From JAPLNB01 sp964451955 (GTDB taxonomy: Bacteria; Planctomycetota; Phycisphaerae; Tepidisphaerales; Tepidisphaeraceae): DNA of 64,000 nt. The notes under the pieces are model-generated. The model made no database searches, was not told the DNA's origin, and was given only the letters and a program-made list of their open reading frames with translations. The stretch spans positions 1 through 64,000 of the forward strand of contig CAYVKG010000002.1 in NCBI GenBank assembly GCA_964451955.1. The letters run 5' to 3'. Within the stretch, counting starts at the first letter, position 1. The number at the start of each line of letters is the position of its first letter. The position numbers and the translations under genes are program-made. Below, in pieces: positions 39,801 to 45,978 of the stretch.

Positions 39801-40490
39801 GGGCAAGATGCTGTGGCCGCGGAGGATGCGGGGGTCTGGTTGGAGTCGAACAGGGAACTGGCCAGCCTGACGGTCGGGACCGGCGGGCGTGTTTCGCTGA
39901 CTGGCGCCGTTGAATTGCTGTATACCAGCGTGCTGACGCTTACGAACGGCGGGACGCTGGATTTGAACGAGGCCGATCTGATTGTGCAGTCGGACGAGGC
40001 GAACCGGCTTGGGGTGTTGGCGGCGGTGAGCGGGTACATCCGGGGCGGGCGGAACGGGGCTGGGCTGGTGAGCGGAGAAGCACAGGTGGCCGCGATGACC
40101 GGGCTGGCGGTGATGCTGAATGATACGATGAGCCCGCCGGGCGCGATTTACGCCGAGTTTGGCGGTCGGAGCGTGGACGCGAATTCGATTCTGGTCAAGT
40201 ACACGTGGGATGGCGATGGGAATCTGGATGGGGTGGTGGACGCGGACGATTACTTTCTGATTGACAGCGGGTATGTCAAGCAGGGGGGCGGGTATCACGG
40301 GGGCGATTTCAATCTGGACGGGGTGATCGACGCGGACGACTATTTCCTGATTGACAGTGCGTTCATTGGTCAGACGGGTCCGATGGGTGGAGAGGGTAGG
40401 GTGGGGGTATTCGGGGTGAGTCGTATTCAAGAGGGTGGGGAGGGGGTGGTGTTGCTGGTTCTGCGTGAGGGGAAGGGTGTGCTGGAATGA
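30807..40490 (+). CDS. giant multidomain surface protein: LEPR-XLL, lamin-tail, lectin, CotH, 12 Ig-like repeats, dockerin
   Basis: The protein has 3,227 residues. ATG 30807 follows GGAGGG. The N-terminus carries the planctomycete sorting-type motif MESRLMLAA (about 39-47), with no ordinary signal peptide. Domains in order (approximate residues): lamin-tail 47-132; C-type lectin-like 229-390 (GHLVTIHSAAEN, CWIGL); PA14-like 465-568 (TYTFGINSDDGFRL); jelly-roll-like 590-718; choice-of-anchor type 745-855; CotH kinase-like 875-1135 (NFFLYRD, MVPWDEDLTFG); two more lamin-tail domains 1268-1378 and 1390-1513; 12 tandem Ig-like repeats 1563-2863; a beta-rich stalk; and a dockerin at about 3132-3192 with two Ca-binding loops (DGNLDGVVDADDYFLID, NLDGVIDADDYFLID). 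Known roles of these modules are adhesion, glycan binding and protein phosphorylation; the function of the whole is inferred. Lectin, PA14 and dockerin together suggest a cell-surface binding or scaffold protein. Confidence 0.9.
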   Translation: MPSGLWKRSRLDCAPHRGSVGLVGTRPKKWRAGRFIEAMESRLMLAANPVITEFMANNKRTLEDRYGNHPDWIEIYNPDTSPVNLSGWYLTNDKTNLTAWRFPAVTLAAKSYLVVFASGRNERVAGQELHTSFQLDADGGFVGLVKPDGATVTSQHDGYPKQVADISFGLTTQQTTWPMLVEGALAKATVPTASFSGDWTSRTYNDAAWQGGTTGVGFDATSIVQPQTLFYGQFGPGGTWNLYEVISSGTTWENANVAAMSSARQGMDGHLVTIHSAAENAFVASIASGDCWIGLTDSVVHGGTEYGNTAARPAPTEGQLPKPDERGAGWVWATGEPFTYHFNQWGSNEPSNTSGGASPANYGGLTKSSGVWRDWGPTTTLPYVIEYDLHLPQKPADPPPTVAPYRFSVTEAYGTSGLSNIAGGEALLASGGGTRFDYELPTINFLMSGGNGHFGGDRSFAGVGVLGQYDNYALQISATLKIPTTGTYTFGINSDDGFRLKIAGASFTEAYGDGGTTASGETLSFAGGRGAGDSLGVATLSAGEHRMTLTFYQGGGDAALEFFAAAGPKTSFDSSFRLVGDTANGGLGLAGITDHIGLNLEAGLYNANSTAYVRVPFFVGDATIAKQLSMQIQYDDAFVAYINGREVARSDNAPSTLSWNSQAMGEGPDSDALLWEEYDVSSALPYLVNGTNILAIHLLNVSSSDPDAFVLPTLRGATAPVLTSDSRYFLSPTPKKVNSSGTADLGPVITDVTRSLASPGDSDDVWVTAKVSRSLSAVTGAVLHYRVFNPNGEIQITVAMKDDGLSGDGAAGDGVYGGKIPASAAGPGQLVRYCVTSTDSVGRVSRWPLIPAQDPDITSNRKWPEYEGYMIPDPAVQSTMPVVYWFVVDQWAASHSRGGTRGCLVFNGEFYDNVFFRSRGGYSVGGSTKVQFNRGYYFRFDPDLPRVSEINLNAQGTLALDDSWIRPVLAFEAFRDAGVPASICQAWRVQINGQFGAMRLFVEDPDDAFFDRQGYDGDGALYKTPNGDVGMMTDASYFEKKFPEDGSWADLQAFFDGIHQSDLIARQNYLLDNFDIPAFLNYQAATVITESLDAMRKNFFLYRDTRGPDNPNGTNEWLMVPWDEDLTFGKNYGIGDYQAIDPQSHPFFGDSEHPKIDGPGMWNYLIDLALDTPVIKQMYLRRLRTVMDELLQPSSTPYEQRYMEKRLDDLYAMLTGDATFAAQAGNLAGAFADIKNLYLAKKRTHLYVNHSQNTSYPDYAGIPGSQPAHPTINFGAYEVNPASGNQAQEYIELKNPNGYAVDISGWRLDGGVDFKFPKGTVIPANGTLYVSPDPYAFRQRTTGPRGGQGLLVAGPYDRQLSLRGETVRLLDASRTPVAWFTYAGQPTANQNGLRVTEVMYNPAPDPSATYPDNNDFEFVELQNISDAPLNLNGVRFAQGIDFTFGNITLPAGGYIVVVRNRAAFESRYAAGTVTIAGEYGLSTKPNLDNQGERVQLLDAIGEVIHDFTYDNNWHWSTKGLGRSLVIQDAAGNLGNWSLSAGWRPSAFDGGSPGSADPAAHLGSPTVNIIHVQPETRPFAVDSMSMVFSEPVVNFLMSDLTLTRDGGTANLLSATQTLTTADGVTWTLTGLTSITSIAGHYVLTVRASGSSIVDLDGNPLVAGDNEGFVVDYGVPTVAITPVSPDPRLTPVNAVVFLFSKPVKGLDLGDLRLTRDGAELLLTAAQNLTTGDGVTWVLGGLTTLTTPYGEYALSLDPDGSGVTDLTQTKRLAGKAVETFTVGLTGPTVSIGAVSPDPRNAPLGAISIVFSEEVTGFGMANLSLARDGGANLLPGSATLTKGADNKTWTLGNLSGLTNADGNYTLTLDAAGVTDLRGRALMAGATESFVVDLTAPTVSIVPVTPDPRTTPVDAITIAFSEAVVGFDLSDLTLTRDGGANLLPGAAALTVGADGKTWTLSNLTALTGICGTYVLTLNSAGISDAAGNAMVSGAVESFEADITGPTVSITPVVPDPRMTAVSSMTIVFSMEVKGFTLSKLSLTRGNGSNLLGAGATLTKGADGRTWTLGNLSSLTGVEGSYLLTLNPAGVTDLVGNALTAGAVESFVVDKTAPTVSIVPVSPDPRNTPVDAITIVFSEAVVGFDMGDLSLVMGGGANRLPASATLTVGADGRTWTLGNLNDLTNADGTFTLTLNAAGITDSAGNALTAGATDTFSINVTGLSAVIVPVTPDPISRPVDAIAIVFTKEVMGFSMSSLSLVRGGGSNMLPGAATLTKGVDGKTWTLGNLAGMTGANGSYRLTLNPAGIADLEGHALSAGALETFAVDLTLPTVAISPVDPDPRTSGVSSIVIAFSEPVINFGIGNLQLQRNQGTNLLPGTATLTVGADNKTWTLGNLLAMTGPEGGYTLRLDAAGISDPAGNALVSGAVESFVVDRTGPKATIAAADPDPRNTAVDAMTILFDEPVTGFSRSNLILTRNGTVVSLTASQTLTVGADGLTWTLANLSGLTSPAGSYALTLLATGIKDSLGNAMTAGMTKSFTVDLTPPTVGIVAVSPNPRTTPVSSITISFSEAVSGFDLSRLSLTRQDAGELLPGGATLTKGADNKTWTLGNLAALTNADGAYTVSVSAAGITDLAGNALLTGAIASFSIDVAGPVAVISPVVPNPRNTPVESIVITFSETIQGGSLSNLSLTRNGAAVALAGTATLTKSMDTRTWILGNLSSLTIAEGSYTMSLSGTGITDNSGNAMASGATVEFTVDRTGPSARILPVDPDPHHGPVEYMDVVFDEVVFGFDVSDLDLSRDGVGISLTGHASASTTDQRTYRVAGLGELTGRLGSYQLRLKSSGTGIIDVLGNAMVEGASGSFVQDTIVGRGEVVRLERNVGDARLAEVVIGAEPAYSVAVAPLSQVRVLSQGQNPDDVIVDFGKGNMLPTGGLRFESTGQGRLRVLGSAEAETVAVTADRVMFAGVPIEYTGVSQMTIDAGAGGNTVGVSGVPSVAVRLRGDGQDAVAAEDAGVWLESNRELASLTVGTGGRVSLTGAVELLYTSVLTLTNGGTLDLNEADLIVQSDEANRLGVLAAVSGYIRGGRNGAGLVSGEAQVAAMTGLAVMLNDTMSPPGAIYAEFGGRSVDANSILVKYTWDGDGNLDGVVDADDYFLIDSGYVKQGGGYHGGDFNLDGVIDADDYFLIDSAFIGQTGPMGGEGRVGVFGVSRIQEGGEGVVLLVLREGKGVLE
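35493..39395 (+). repeat. 12 tandem Ig-like repeats inside the giant gene
   Basis: Twelve units begin at 35493, 35823, 36153, 36477, 36801, 37125, 37449, 37773, 38097, 38421, 38745 and 39069. The first two are 330 bases. Units 3 to 11 are exactly 324 bases (108 residues) each, with no insertion or deletion. Each unit follows the plan P-T-V-x-I-x-P-V-x-P-D-P-R, I-V-F-S-E-x-V, L-x-L-x-R, K-T-W-T-L-G-N-L, Y-x-L-T-L and A-G-N-A-L-x-x-G-A. They look like bacterial Ig-like domains of a surface stalk. Unit start positions were read directly for units 1 to 6 and 12; units 7 to 11 follow from the constant period. Confidence 0.92.
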
Positions 40491-40535
40491 GCAGGCGGGC
40501 GTTGGAGCCACAGTCGCCCCGTGTACAAGATGGTT

Positions 40536-41774
40536 TCAGAGGGAGACGACGCGGGATTCGCGGCGGGCCTGTTCGGCGGCGAAGACGATGCGGTGGGTGG
40601 TGAGGGATTCGGAGGTGGAGGTGAGGACGGCGTCGGGGTTGTTGGTTCGGAGGGCGAGGAGGAGGTTTTCCATGAAGTTGGAGTCTCCGCCGCCGTGTGA
40701 ACCGGTCTGTCTGGGGAAGGTCGTTTTGAGGGTGGCGCGGTCGTCGAAGCGGGTGAGTTCGATGGTATTGGCTTCGATATCGGCGCGGATTTGGCCGGTG
40801 GTGCCGTTGAGTCGGAGGTGTCGACCGGTGGGAGCGAAGGCGGTCATGGTGAAGGTGCCTGTGATGGGTCCTGCGAATTCGAAGGCGACGACCTGGTGAT
40901 CGACGACGTCGTTGTCGGCGAGGTAGACGCATCGGCCGTAGGGGCCGGTTTGGAGTTGTTGGATGCGTTCTTCGCGGGAGAGGGAGGCGAACCCGGCGGC
41001 GTCGTGGTACCAGTCGAGGGCCGGGGAGACATAGATTTTGAGTGCGGAGTAGGGGCAGTGGTTTTCGGCGGGGCAGTTGTCGGTGCAGCGTGGGGTTGCG
41101 TTGACCGGGGCGTTTTCTTTTCGGAAGTAGGTGAGGTTGCCGAAGGAGGCGACGCGGCGGCATGGGGCGTTGGCGAGGTAGGCGAGGATATCGATGTCGT
41201 GGCAGCTTTTGGTCATGAGGGAGAAGCAGGAGCGGGATTGATTGGCCCAGTTACCGCGGACGAAGGAATGGGCCTGATGGATGGGGTCGATGCCTTCGAG
41301 TTGTTCGAAGGTGATGAGTTGGCCGATGGCATTGGACTGGAGGAGTCGTTTGACTTCGGCGTAGACGCGGTGGTATCGGAGGGAGTGGCAGACGGAGACG
41401 ATGCGGTTATTTCGTTGGCGGGCGGCGTCGATGGCGATGCAGTCGTCGAGGGTGGTGGCCATGGGTTTTTCGAGGAGCAAGTGGTAGCCGAGGTCGAGGG
41501 CTTTGAGGGCGGCTGGGGCATGGAGTTGGTCCATGAGGGTGCAGATGGCGACATCGGCGAGTCGAGGGAGTGCGAGGAGTGCTTCCCAGGAGGGGAACTG
41601 ATGGGCCGGTGGGACGTTGTGTTGAGCGGCGATTTTGTTTCGGCGGTCGTCGGCGGGGTCTGCGACGGCGACGACCTGGCCGGCGTGGGGGTTTTGGCGG
41701 AGCCAGTTGGCGAAGGTTTGTCCGCGGTTTCCGCAGCCGAGGACGGCGAAGGTGAAGGATTGGGGATTGCTCAC
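40536..41774 (-). CDS. Gfo/Idh/MocA family oxidoreductase
   Basis: This is an NAD(P)-dependent dehydrogenase of 412 residues acting on a sugar or sugar derivative. A Rossmann motif (VLGCGNRGQTF) opens the protein, followed by EKPMATT, the conserved active-site region of the family. A cysteine cluster, CTDNCPAENHCPYSA, is typical of one branch. It lies 24 bases after the galactokinase-like gene on the same strand and is likely co-transcribed, which suggests sugar catabolism. The substrate is unknown. Confidence 0.85.
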   Translation of the reverse strand: MSNPQSFTFAVLGCGNRGQTFANWLRQNPHAGQVVAVADPADDRRNKIAAQHNVPPAHQFPSWEALLALPRLADVAICTLMDQLHAPAALKALDLGYHLLLEKPMATTLDDCIAIDAARQRNNRIVSVCHSLRYHRVYAEVKRLLQSNAIGQLITFEQLEGIDPIHQAHSFVRGNWANQSRSCFSLMTKSCHDIDILAYLANAPCRRVASFGNLTYFRKENAPVNATPRCTDNCPAENHCPYSALKIYVSPALDWYHDAAGFASLSREERIQQLQTGPYGRCVYLADNDVVDHQVVAFEFAGPITGTFTMTAFAPTGRHLRLNGTTGQIRADIEANTIELTRFDDRATLKTTFPRQTGSHGGGDSNFMENLLLALRTNNPDAVLTSTSESLTTHRIVFAAEQARRESRVVSL

Positions 41775-41798
41775 GGGGAGTCTCCTGAATGGTTCAGA

Positions 41799-43151
41799 TC
41801 AAGCGAAGAGTCTAGCGGCGGCGGGTCCTGGGCGGGAGAGGAAGAAGGACGAGGCATTGGCGTGCTGGGGGAAGGCGGCGTGGTAGGCGGATTGCCAATT
41901 GGAGAGGAATTTTTTGGCGGAGGGGATGTCGATGAGAGCCCAGACGCTGCCGCCGAAGCCTGCGCCGAAAGCGGAAGCGGCGGGTGAGCCGAGTTGTCGG
42001 GCGGAGCGTGCGAGGTGGATGGTTTCGGGGACTTGGTTGCCGAGGATGGTTTCGGCGAGGTGTTGGGAGCGATCGACGATGGAGGAGAGGGAGGGGAAGT
42101 CGTTGTTGACAAGTGCGGTGGCGGCGGCGGGGACGATTTCGGTGGACTCGGCGAGGAAATGTTCGAAGCGGTTGAGGAGGTCCTGGGAGTCTGCGAGGAT
42201 GTCGCGGATTTGGGTGACGGCATCGGGGGAGGATTGGATGGCGGCGGCGAGGTGGGGGTCGGAGCGGTTGGAGGCGGCGTTCCACTTATCGGTGGCGGTT
42301 TGTGCGAGGAGGGAGGCGTGGTTGTATTTTTGCATAGCGGGGCCGGTTTTTTGGGCGGGTACGCCGGAGGCGGCGATGGCGAAGGTGAAGTTGGAGGGGA
42401 GTGGGATGGACTGTTCGAAGCGAAGGGGGCAGTAGGAGTATTGGCGGAGTTGGCGTGGGTGGGAGGTGAGGATGGCGGTGTGGTCTTCTGATCCGCCGAG
42501 GGTTCCGACGCCGGAGTCGCCTGAGAGGGTTCGGAAGGACTGGCCGTTTTCGAGGGCAGCGAGGTAGGCGGCGAGGTCTTCGTGGTTGTGGACATTAGCG
42601 GCGTATTCGGGACGTCGGAAGAGTTGATTGGCGTGTGCGATGGCGAAGAAGGAGGCGATGACGAAGGCGGAGGAGGAGGCGAGGCCGGAGGCGGGTGGCA
42701 GGTCGGAGGCGAAGGCGAGGTCGAGGCCGTTGAGGGGTCCTGGGAAATTGCGGGCGAGTCGTCGGGCGACGGTTTTGGGGTAGTTGGACCAATGGCCTGG
42801 GGAGGTGGGGAGGTCTGGGGAGATGTTGAAGGAGGCGTGGTCGTTTGTGCGGGAGTCGGTGATGTTGAAGAGGTTGTCGGAGCGAGGGGTGGCGACGGCG
42901 CAGAAGCCGCGTTCGACGGTGGCGACGATGGAGCGTCCGCCGGCGTAGTCGGTGTGTTTACCGAGGAGTTCGAGTCGACCTGGGACGAAGAGTGCGATGG
43001 GTTGGTCGGAGTGTGGGAGTTTGGCGGCGGCAGCGGCGAAGAGGGCGGCTTTGTCGAAGGCGTCATCGTGGGCGAAGCTAGCGCGTTGGAGTGTTTCGGC
43101 GATATAGCGGACGTTGGTGAGGAGGTTGGAAGCGGAGAAGTGAGAGGTCAT
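41799..43151 (-). CDS. galactokinase-like GHMP kinase
   Basis: This is a 450-residue GHMP kinase that phosphorylates a sugar at C1 with ATP. The galactokinase motif near residue 60 reads GRLELLGKHTDYAGG; true galactokinases have GEHTDY, so Lys replaces the Glu that contacts the sugar. The GHMP ATP loop is LPPASGLASSSAF, and GAGFGGSVWALID is the C-terminal motif. The length is above the usual 390. The substrate may be galactose or a related sugar; the substitution argues for caution. It is followed by the oxidoreductase gene, 24 bases on. Confidence 0.78.
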   Translation of the reverse strand: MTSHFSASNLLTNVRYIAETLQRASFAHDDAFDKAALFAAAAAKLPHSDQPIALFVPGRLELLGKHTDYAGGRSIVATVERGFCAVATPRSDNLFNITDSRTNDHASFNISPDLPTSPGHWSNYPKTVARRLARNFPGPLNGLDLAFASDLPPASGLASSSAFVIASFFAIAHANQLFRRPEYAANVHNHEDLAAYLAALENGQSFRTLSGDSGVGTLGGSEDHTAILTSHPRQLRQYSYCPLRFEQSIPLPSNFTFAIAASGVPAQKTGPAMQKYNHASLLAQTATDKWNAASNRSDPHLAAAIQSSPDAVTQIRDILADSQDLLNRFEHFLAESTEIVPAAATALVNNDFPSLSSIVDRSQHLAETILGNQVPETIHLARSARQLGSPAASAFGAGFGGSVWALIDIPSAKKFLSNWQSAYHAAFPQHANASSFFLSRPGPAAARLFA

Positions 43152-43227
43152 GGGGCATCCTGCATTTGAAGGCCGAGAGGCTTGGTTGTCGGCGCAAAGG
43201 GTAGGTTAGCGGGGGAAGGGGTTGTTG

Positions 43228-43791
43228 TCATGTGGTGAACTGGGGGTGTTGTTGAGGATTTGTGGGGTGGGTGTTGGGTTGGAGTTGTTTGAGGGAGTCT
43301 TCGAGGTTGAGGGATCTGGCGGTGGGGTGGGATGGATCGGCGCGGTTTTCGAGGAATTCGAGGGCTTCGCGAGCGCTGACGGAGGGGTGGACGAGGTTGA
43401 GCAAGGCGAGGAAGCGTTGGTGGACGGCTTGCTCGGTAGGGTCGGCGGGTTTTGGGGGCAGAGTTGGTGGTTTGGTGGCGGGGAAACGTTGGCGGAGGTG
43501 TGAGAGCCTGAGGAGGTCGAGGCAGGCCTTGTGCCATTTGGGATCGGAGTGATGGGAGAGAGGGTCCTGCTGGAGGGAGAGGGCGGCGGAAGTGGAGGCG
43601 TAGGCGAGGAGGATGTCGGAGGTGTAGTTGAGGGTGAGTCGGAGGGAATCGAGTGCTCGGAGGAAGGCTGGGCGGCGTAGCCAGCGTCGGAGGACGGCCG
43701 GGGAGGGCCAGAGGTCGGGTCCTGGAGCGTCTTGGAGCAGGGAACGCAGGAAGGCGTTCTGGCGGCGTGTGACTTGAAGGTTCGTAGGCAT
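43228..43791 (-). CDS. HTH-like hypothetical protein
   Basis: This is a 187-residue soluble protein with AGGAG before the ATG. Residues about 8-75 (RRQNAFLRSLLQ, then VLRRWLRRPAFLRALDSLR) have the look of the small-terminase/phBC6A51-type helix-turn-helix found in many planctomycete proteins. The remainder is helical and ends in a Pro/Gln-rich tail. No catalytic motif is seen. Its upstream region holds a palindrome and a 10-bp repeat that may serve regulation. A DNA-binding role is inferred only. Confidence 0.6.
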   Translation of the reverse strand: MPTNLQVTRRQNAFLRSLLQDAPGPDLWPSPAVLRRWLRRPAFLRALDSLRLTLNYTSDILLAYASTSAALSLQQDPLSHHSDPKWHKACLDLLRLSHLRQRFPATKPPTLPPKPADPTEQAVHQRFLALLNLVHPSVSAREALEFLENRADPSHPTARSLNLEDSLKQLQPNTHPTNPQQHPQFTT

Positions 43792-43819
43792 AAGTGCATC
43801 TCCTGAAGTGTGTTGGGCC

Positions 43820-43836
43820 GATTGCCAGCGGCAATC
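43820..43836. promoter_or_regulatory. palindrome in the leader of the HTH-like gene
   Basis: A perfect inverted repeat GATTGCC-AGC-GGCAATC lies about 30 bases before the start codon of the minus-strand HTH-like gene. It could be an operator or an RNA hairpin. There is no T-run next to it. Confidence 0.35.
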
Positions 43837-43850
43837 AGGCGTTCAGAAAA

Positions 43851-43910
43851 ACGACAAAGAATGACGAAAAGCGACGAAAAGCGACAGAAAGCGACAGGAA
43901 GCGACGAGAG
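43851..43910. repeat. six 10-bp phased tandem repeats
   Basis: Six units sit back to back on an exact 10-base spacing: ACGACAAAGA, ATGACGAAAA, GCGACGAAAA, GCGACAGAAA, GCGACAGGAA, GCGACGAGAG. The consensus is GCGAC followed by an A-rich half. The A-tracts recur about once per helical turn, which can bend DNA or line up bound protein on one face. Confidence 0.6.
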
Positions 43911-44274
43911 CCGGGCCGATCGCGTCGGAGACGGGGAGTTGGGGCGGCGAGGCGATTGGAGGGCGGGGAATTGGTGGTGGGCGCGGGGAGAGCGCGGGTG
44001 TTGGCGGGTGGGCGAAGATGTTCGGCGGGCCGGAGCCGGCCGAGGAGTCTGGGACATATGGTTCCTCCGTATTACGGGGGGAGTTGCGCCGAAATCGGGG
44101 TGTTGGCGCAACGGAAAATCGGGGGATGTGCGAATTTCAATGGAAATGGAGGAGAAGATTTTTTTATTTTTCCCGATGGCGCAGCGCCAATTATTACGGA
44201 TAGCTGCTGTGATGTGGGATGGTGGGCAAGGTGGGGGGGGTGTGGAGGGCGCGGTGGCGGGCTAGAATGGTGGG

Positions 44275-44973
44275 ATGTTCATTCAAGAGTTGCAGAACAA
44301 CCCGCGTTTTTTTCTGGCGGTGTGCATAACGGTGATCGTGAGCATCTGCATTCACGAGTTGGCGCACGGTTTGATGGCGATTTTGCATGGGGATCGGACG
44401 CCGATTGAGACGGGGCACATGACGGTGAATCCGGCGGCGCATGTGACGCCGGTCTCGGTGTTGTGTTTGTTGTTGGCGGGGATAGCGTGGGGTTCGATGC
44501 CTGTGGATGAGGGTCGGATGAGGGGGCGATTTGGGAGGGGATTGGTGGCGTTGGCGGGTCCGGCGTCGAACGTGTTGTTGGCGGGGTTGGGGATTGGGGT
44601 GGTGGGGGTATGGCAGCGGATGGACGATCGGGTGACGAGCGAGTTACCGGCGCAGTTGCAGAACCTGCAGTATTTTTTGTGGGTATTCGGGGTGGTGAAC
44701 GTGCATTTGGCGTTGTTCAACCTGTTACCTGTGCCGCCGTTGGACGGGTCGCGGATCTTGGCGAACGTGAGCAGGCGGTATGGGGAGTTGGCGAGGCGTA
44801 TGGAATCGGCGGGTTCGATGGTGGTGGGCTATTTGTTGTTGTTTACGGTGGCCGGCGCACTGACGTCGCCGCTGGCGTTATCGATAGCGAGGCGGATGCT
44901 GGTCTATGCGCGAGGGATGGGAGGGTGGGGGGCGGGGTTCGCGTGGGAGTTGGGGTCGGGAGTAGAATGGTGA
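44275..44973 (+). CDS. site-2 protease family (M50) membrane metalloprotease
   Basis: This is a 232-residue polytopic membrane protease. The zinc motif HELAH lies in the first membrane segment (ICIHELAHGLMAILHG). The third ligand Asp is in LPVPPLDGSRIL. Several hydrophobic stretches include LAGIAWGS and ALAGPASNVLLAGLG. It belongs to the minimal group without PDZ domains, as in rhomboid-independent signalling or spore-like SpoIVFB relatives. It has no visible ribosome site; a TAGAAT box lies six bases before the ATG. The downstream phosphoesterase starts 17 bases after its stop. Confidence 0.85.
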   Translation: MFIQELQNNPRFFLAVCITVIVSICIHELAHGLMAILHGDRTPIETGHMTVNPAAHVTPVSVLCLLLAGIAWGSMPVDEGRMRGRFGRGLVALAGPASNVLLAGLGIGVVGVWQRMDDRVTSELPAQLQNLQYFLWVFGVVNVHLALFNLLPVPPLDGSRILANVSRRYGELARRMESAGSMVVGYLLLFTVAGALTSPLALSIARRMLVYARGMGGWGAGFAWELGSGVEW

Positions 44974-44989
44974 GGCGGAAGGAGGCCGA

Positions 44990-45910
44990 ATGCCAATGAC
45001 GATGCCGGGGATTTCGAGGCGGCGTTTTCTGGGTGGGGCGACGAGTGGGGCGTTGGCGTGGGTGACGGGATGTGCGCATGTGATGAGGGAGGAGCGTGGA
45101 AGGGACGCGAACCGATTTGCGTTGTTGTCGGACACGCATGTTCACTTTGACCGGAGGTGGCTTCATAACGGGAAGGTGAATTCGACGGGGAATTGTGAAG
45201 AGGTGGTGAGGCGGATTTTGTTGGAGGAGAGGCTGCCGTCGAGGGCGTTTGTGTGCGGGGACTGCGTGTATTTGAAGGGGCGTTACGACGACTATCTGAC
45301 GCTGGCGTACACGATGAAGCCATTGTGTGAAGCGGGGGTGCCGGTGCATTTTGCGTTGGGGAATCATGACAATCGGGAGAATTTTCGGAGGGTGATGCCG
45401 GCAGACGGGAGCAGGCAGGAGGTTGGATCGGAGCATCATGTGATGGTGGTGGAGACGGCGGAGGCGAACTGGTTTCTGGTGGATTCGCTGGACGTGACGG
45501 ACCGGACGCCGGGTCGGCTGGGGGAGAGGCAATTGTCGTGGTTGGCGGGTGCGTTGGATGCGCGAGGGGAGAAGCCCGCGTTGGTGATGTTGCATCACGA
45601 TCCGATGGAGGTTGGGGAGGGTGGGAAGAAGAGTGGTGGTCTGACGGACACGGATGCGTTTTACGAGGTGATACTGGGTCGGAAGCAGGTGAAGATGTAC
45701 ATATATGGTCACACGCACGTATGGCAGCACAAGGTGAGGGAGGGGGTGCACTTGTTGAACTTGCCGGCGACGGCGTGGGTATTCAGCGGGAACCAGGCGA
45801 ACGGGCACGTGATGGCGACGCTGGGGCCCGGGGGTGGCACGTTTGAGCTTCGGACGTTGGACCGGGGTCATGTGAGGAATGGTCAGAGGCTGGAGTTGGC
45901 GTGGCGGTGA
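44990..45910 (+). CDS. Tat-exported metallophosphoesterase
   Basis: This is a 306-residue calcineurin-like phosphoesterase. The N-terminus has a twin-arginine signal (SRRRFLGG) and a Cys near residue 28 (VTGCAH) that may be lipidated. Metal motifs are LLSDTHVHFD, VCGDCVY, ALGNHDN, MLHHDP and YGHTHVW. This resembles cyclic-nucleotide phosphodiesterase-type members. AAGGAGG precedes the ATG, and a TAGAAT box at 44963-44968 could give it its own promoter. Substrate unknown. Confidence 0.85.
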   Translation: MPMTMPGISRRRFLGGATSGALAWVTGCAHVMREERGRDANRFALLSDTHVHFDRRWLHNGKVNSTGNCEEVVRRILLEERLPSRAFVCGDCVYLKGRYDDYLTLAYTMKPLCEAGVPVHFALGNHDNRENFRRVMPADGSRQEVGSEHHVMVVETAEANWFLVDSLDVTDRTPGRLGERQLSWLAGALDARGEKPALVMLHHDPMEVGEGGKKSGGLTDTDAFYEVILGRKQVKMYIYGHTHVWQHKVREGVHLLNLPATAWVFSGNQANGHVMATLGPGGGTFELRTLDRGHVRNGQRLELAWR

Positions 45911-45978
45911 GAAGGGGGATGAGTGGGAGGGAAGGGGGGCGGCGGAGGACGGTTTATCGGGGTGGCAAGGGAGTGCCG

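Larger units (their letters stand above)
43792..44274 (+). other. gene-free stretch with palindrome and phased repeats (483 bases)
   Basis: This divergent region lies between the HTH-like gene (minus) and the M50 protease gene (plus). It contains a 7-3-7 palindrome (43820-43836), six 10-base repeats (43851-43910), and a TAGAAT box exactly six bases before the M50 start codon. Frames crossing it are explained by the low-complexity sequence and lack ribosome sites. The rest, 43911-44262, has no feature I can name. Confidence 0.5.

Noticed and set aside
37233..40511. A 1,092-codon open frame antisense to the giant gene
   Set aside because: It mirrors the Ig repeats in reverse, is rich in Arg, His and Pro, has no domain and no ribosome site; the sense frame has clear domains.
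41771..43066. Minus-strand Ser/Pro/Thr-rich 431-codon frame
   Set aside because: It overlaps the galactokinase-like gene in another frame; C-rich strand bias makes Pro/Ser codons by default.
43851..43910. CRISPR-like array
   Set aside because: Units are 10 bases and contiguous, without spacers; it is a simple tandem repeat.
43810..44265. Plus-strand frame across the divergent region before the M50 gene
   Set aside because: Its Lys/Ser/Arg repeats come from the 10-bp DNA repeat, and there is no ribosome site or domain.
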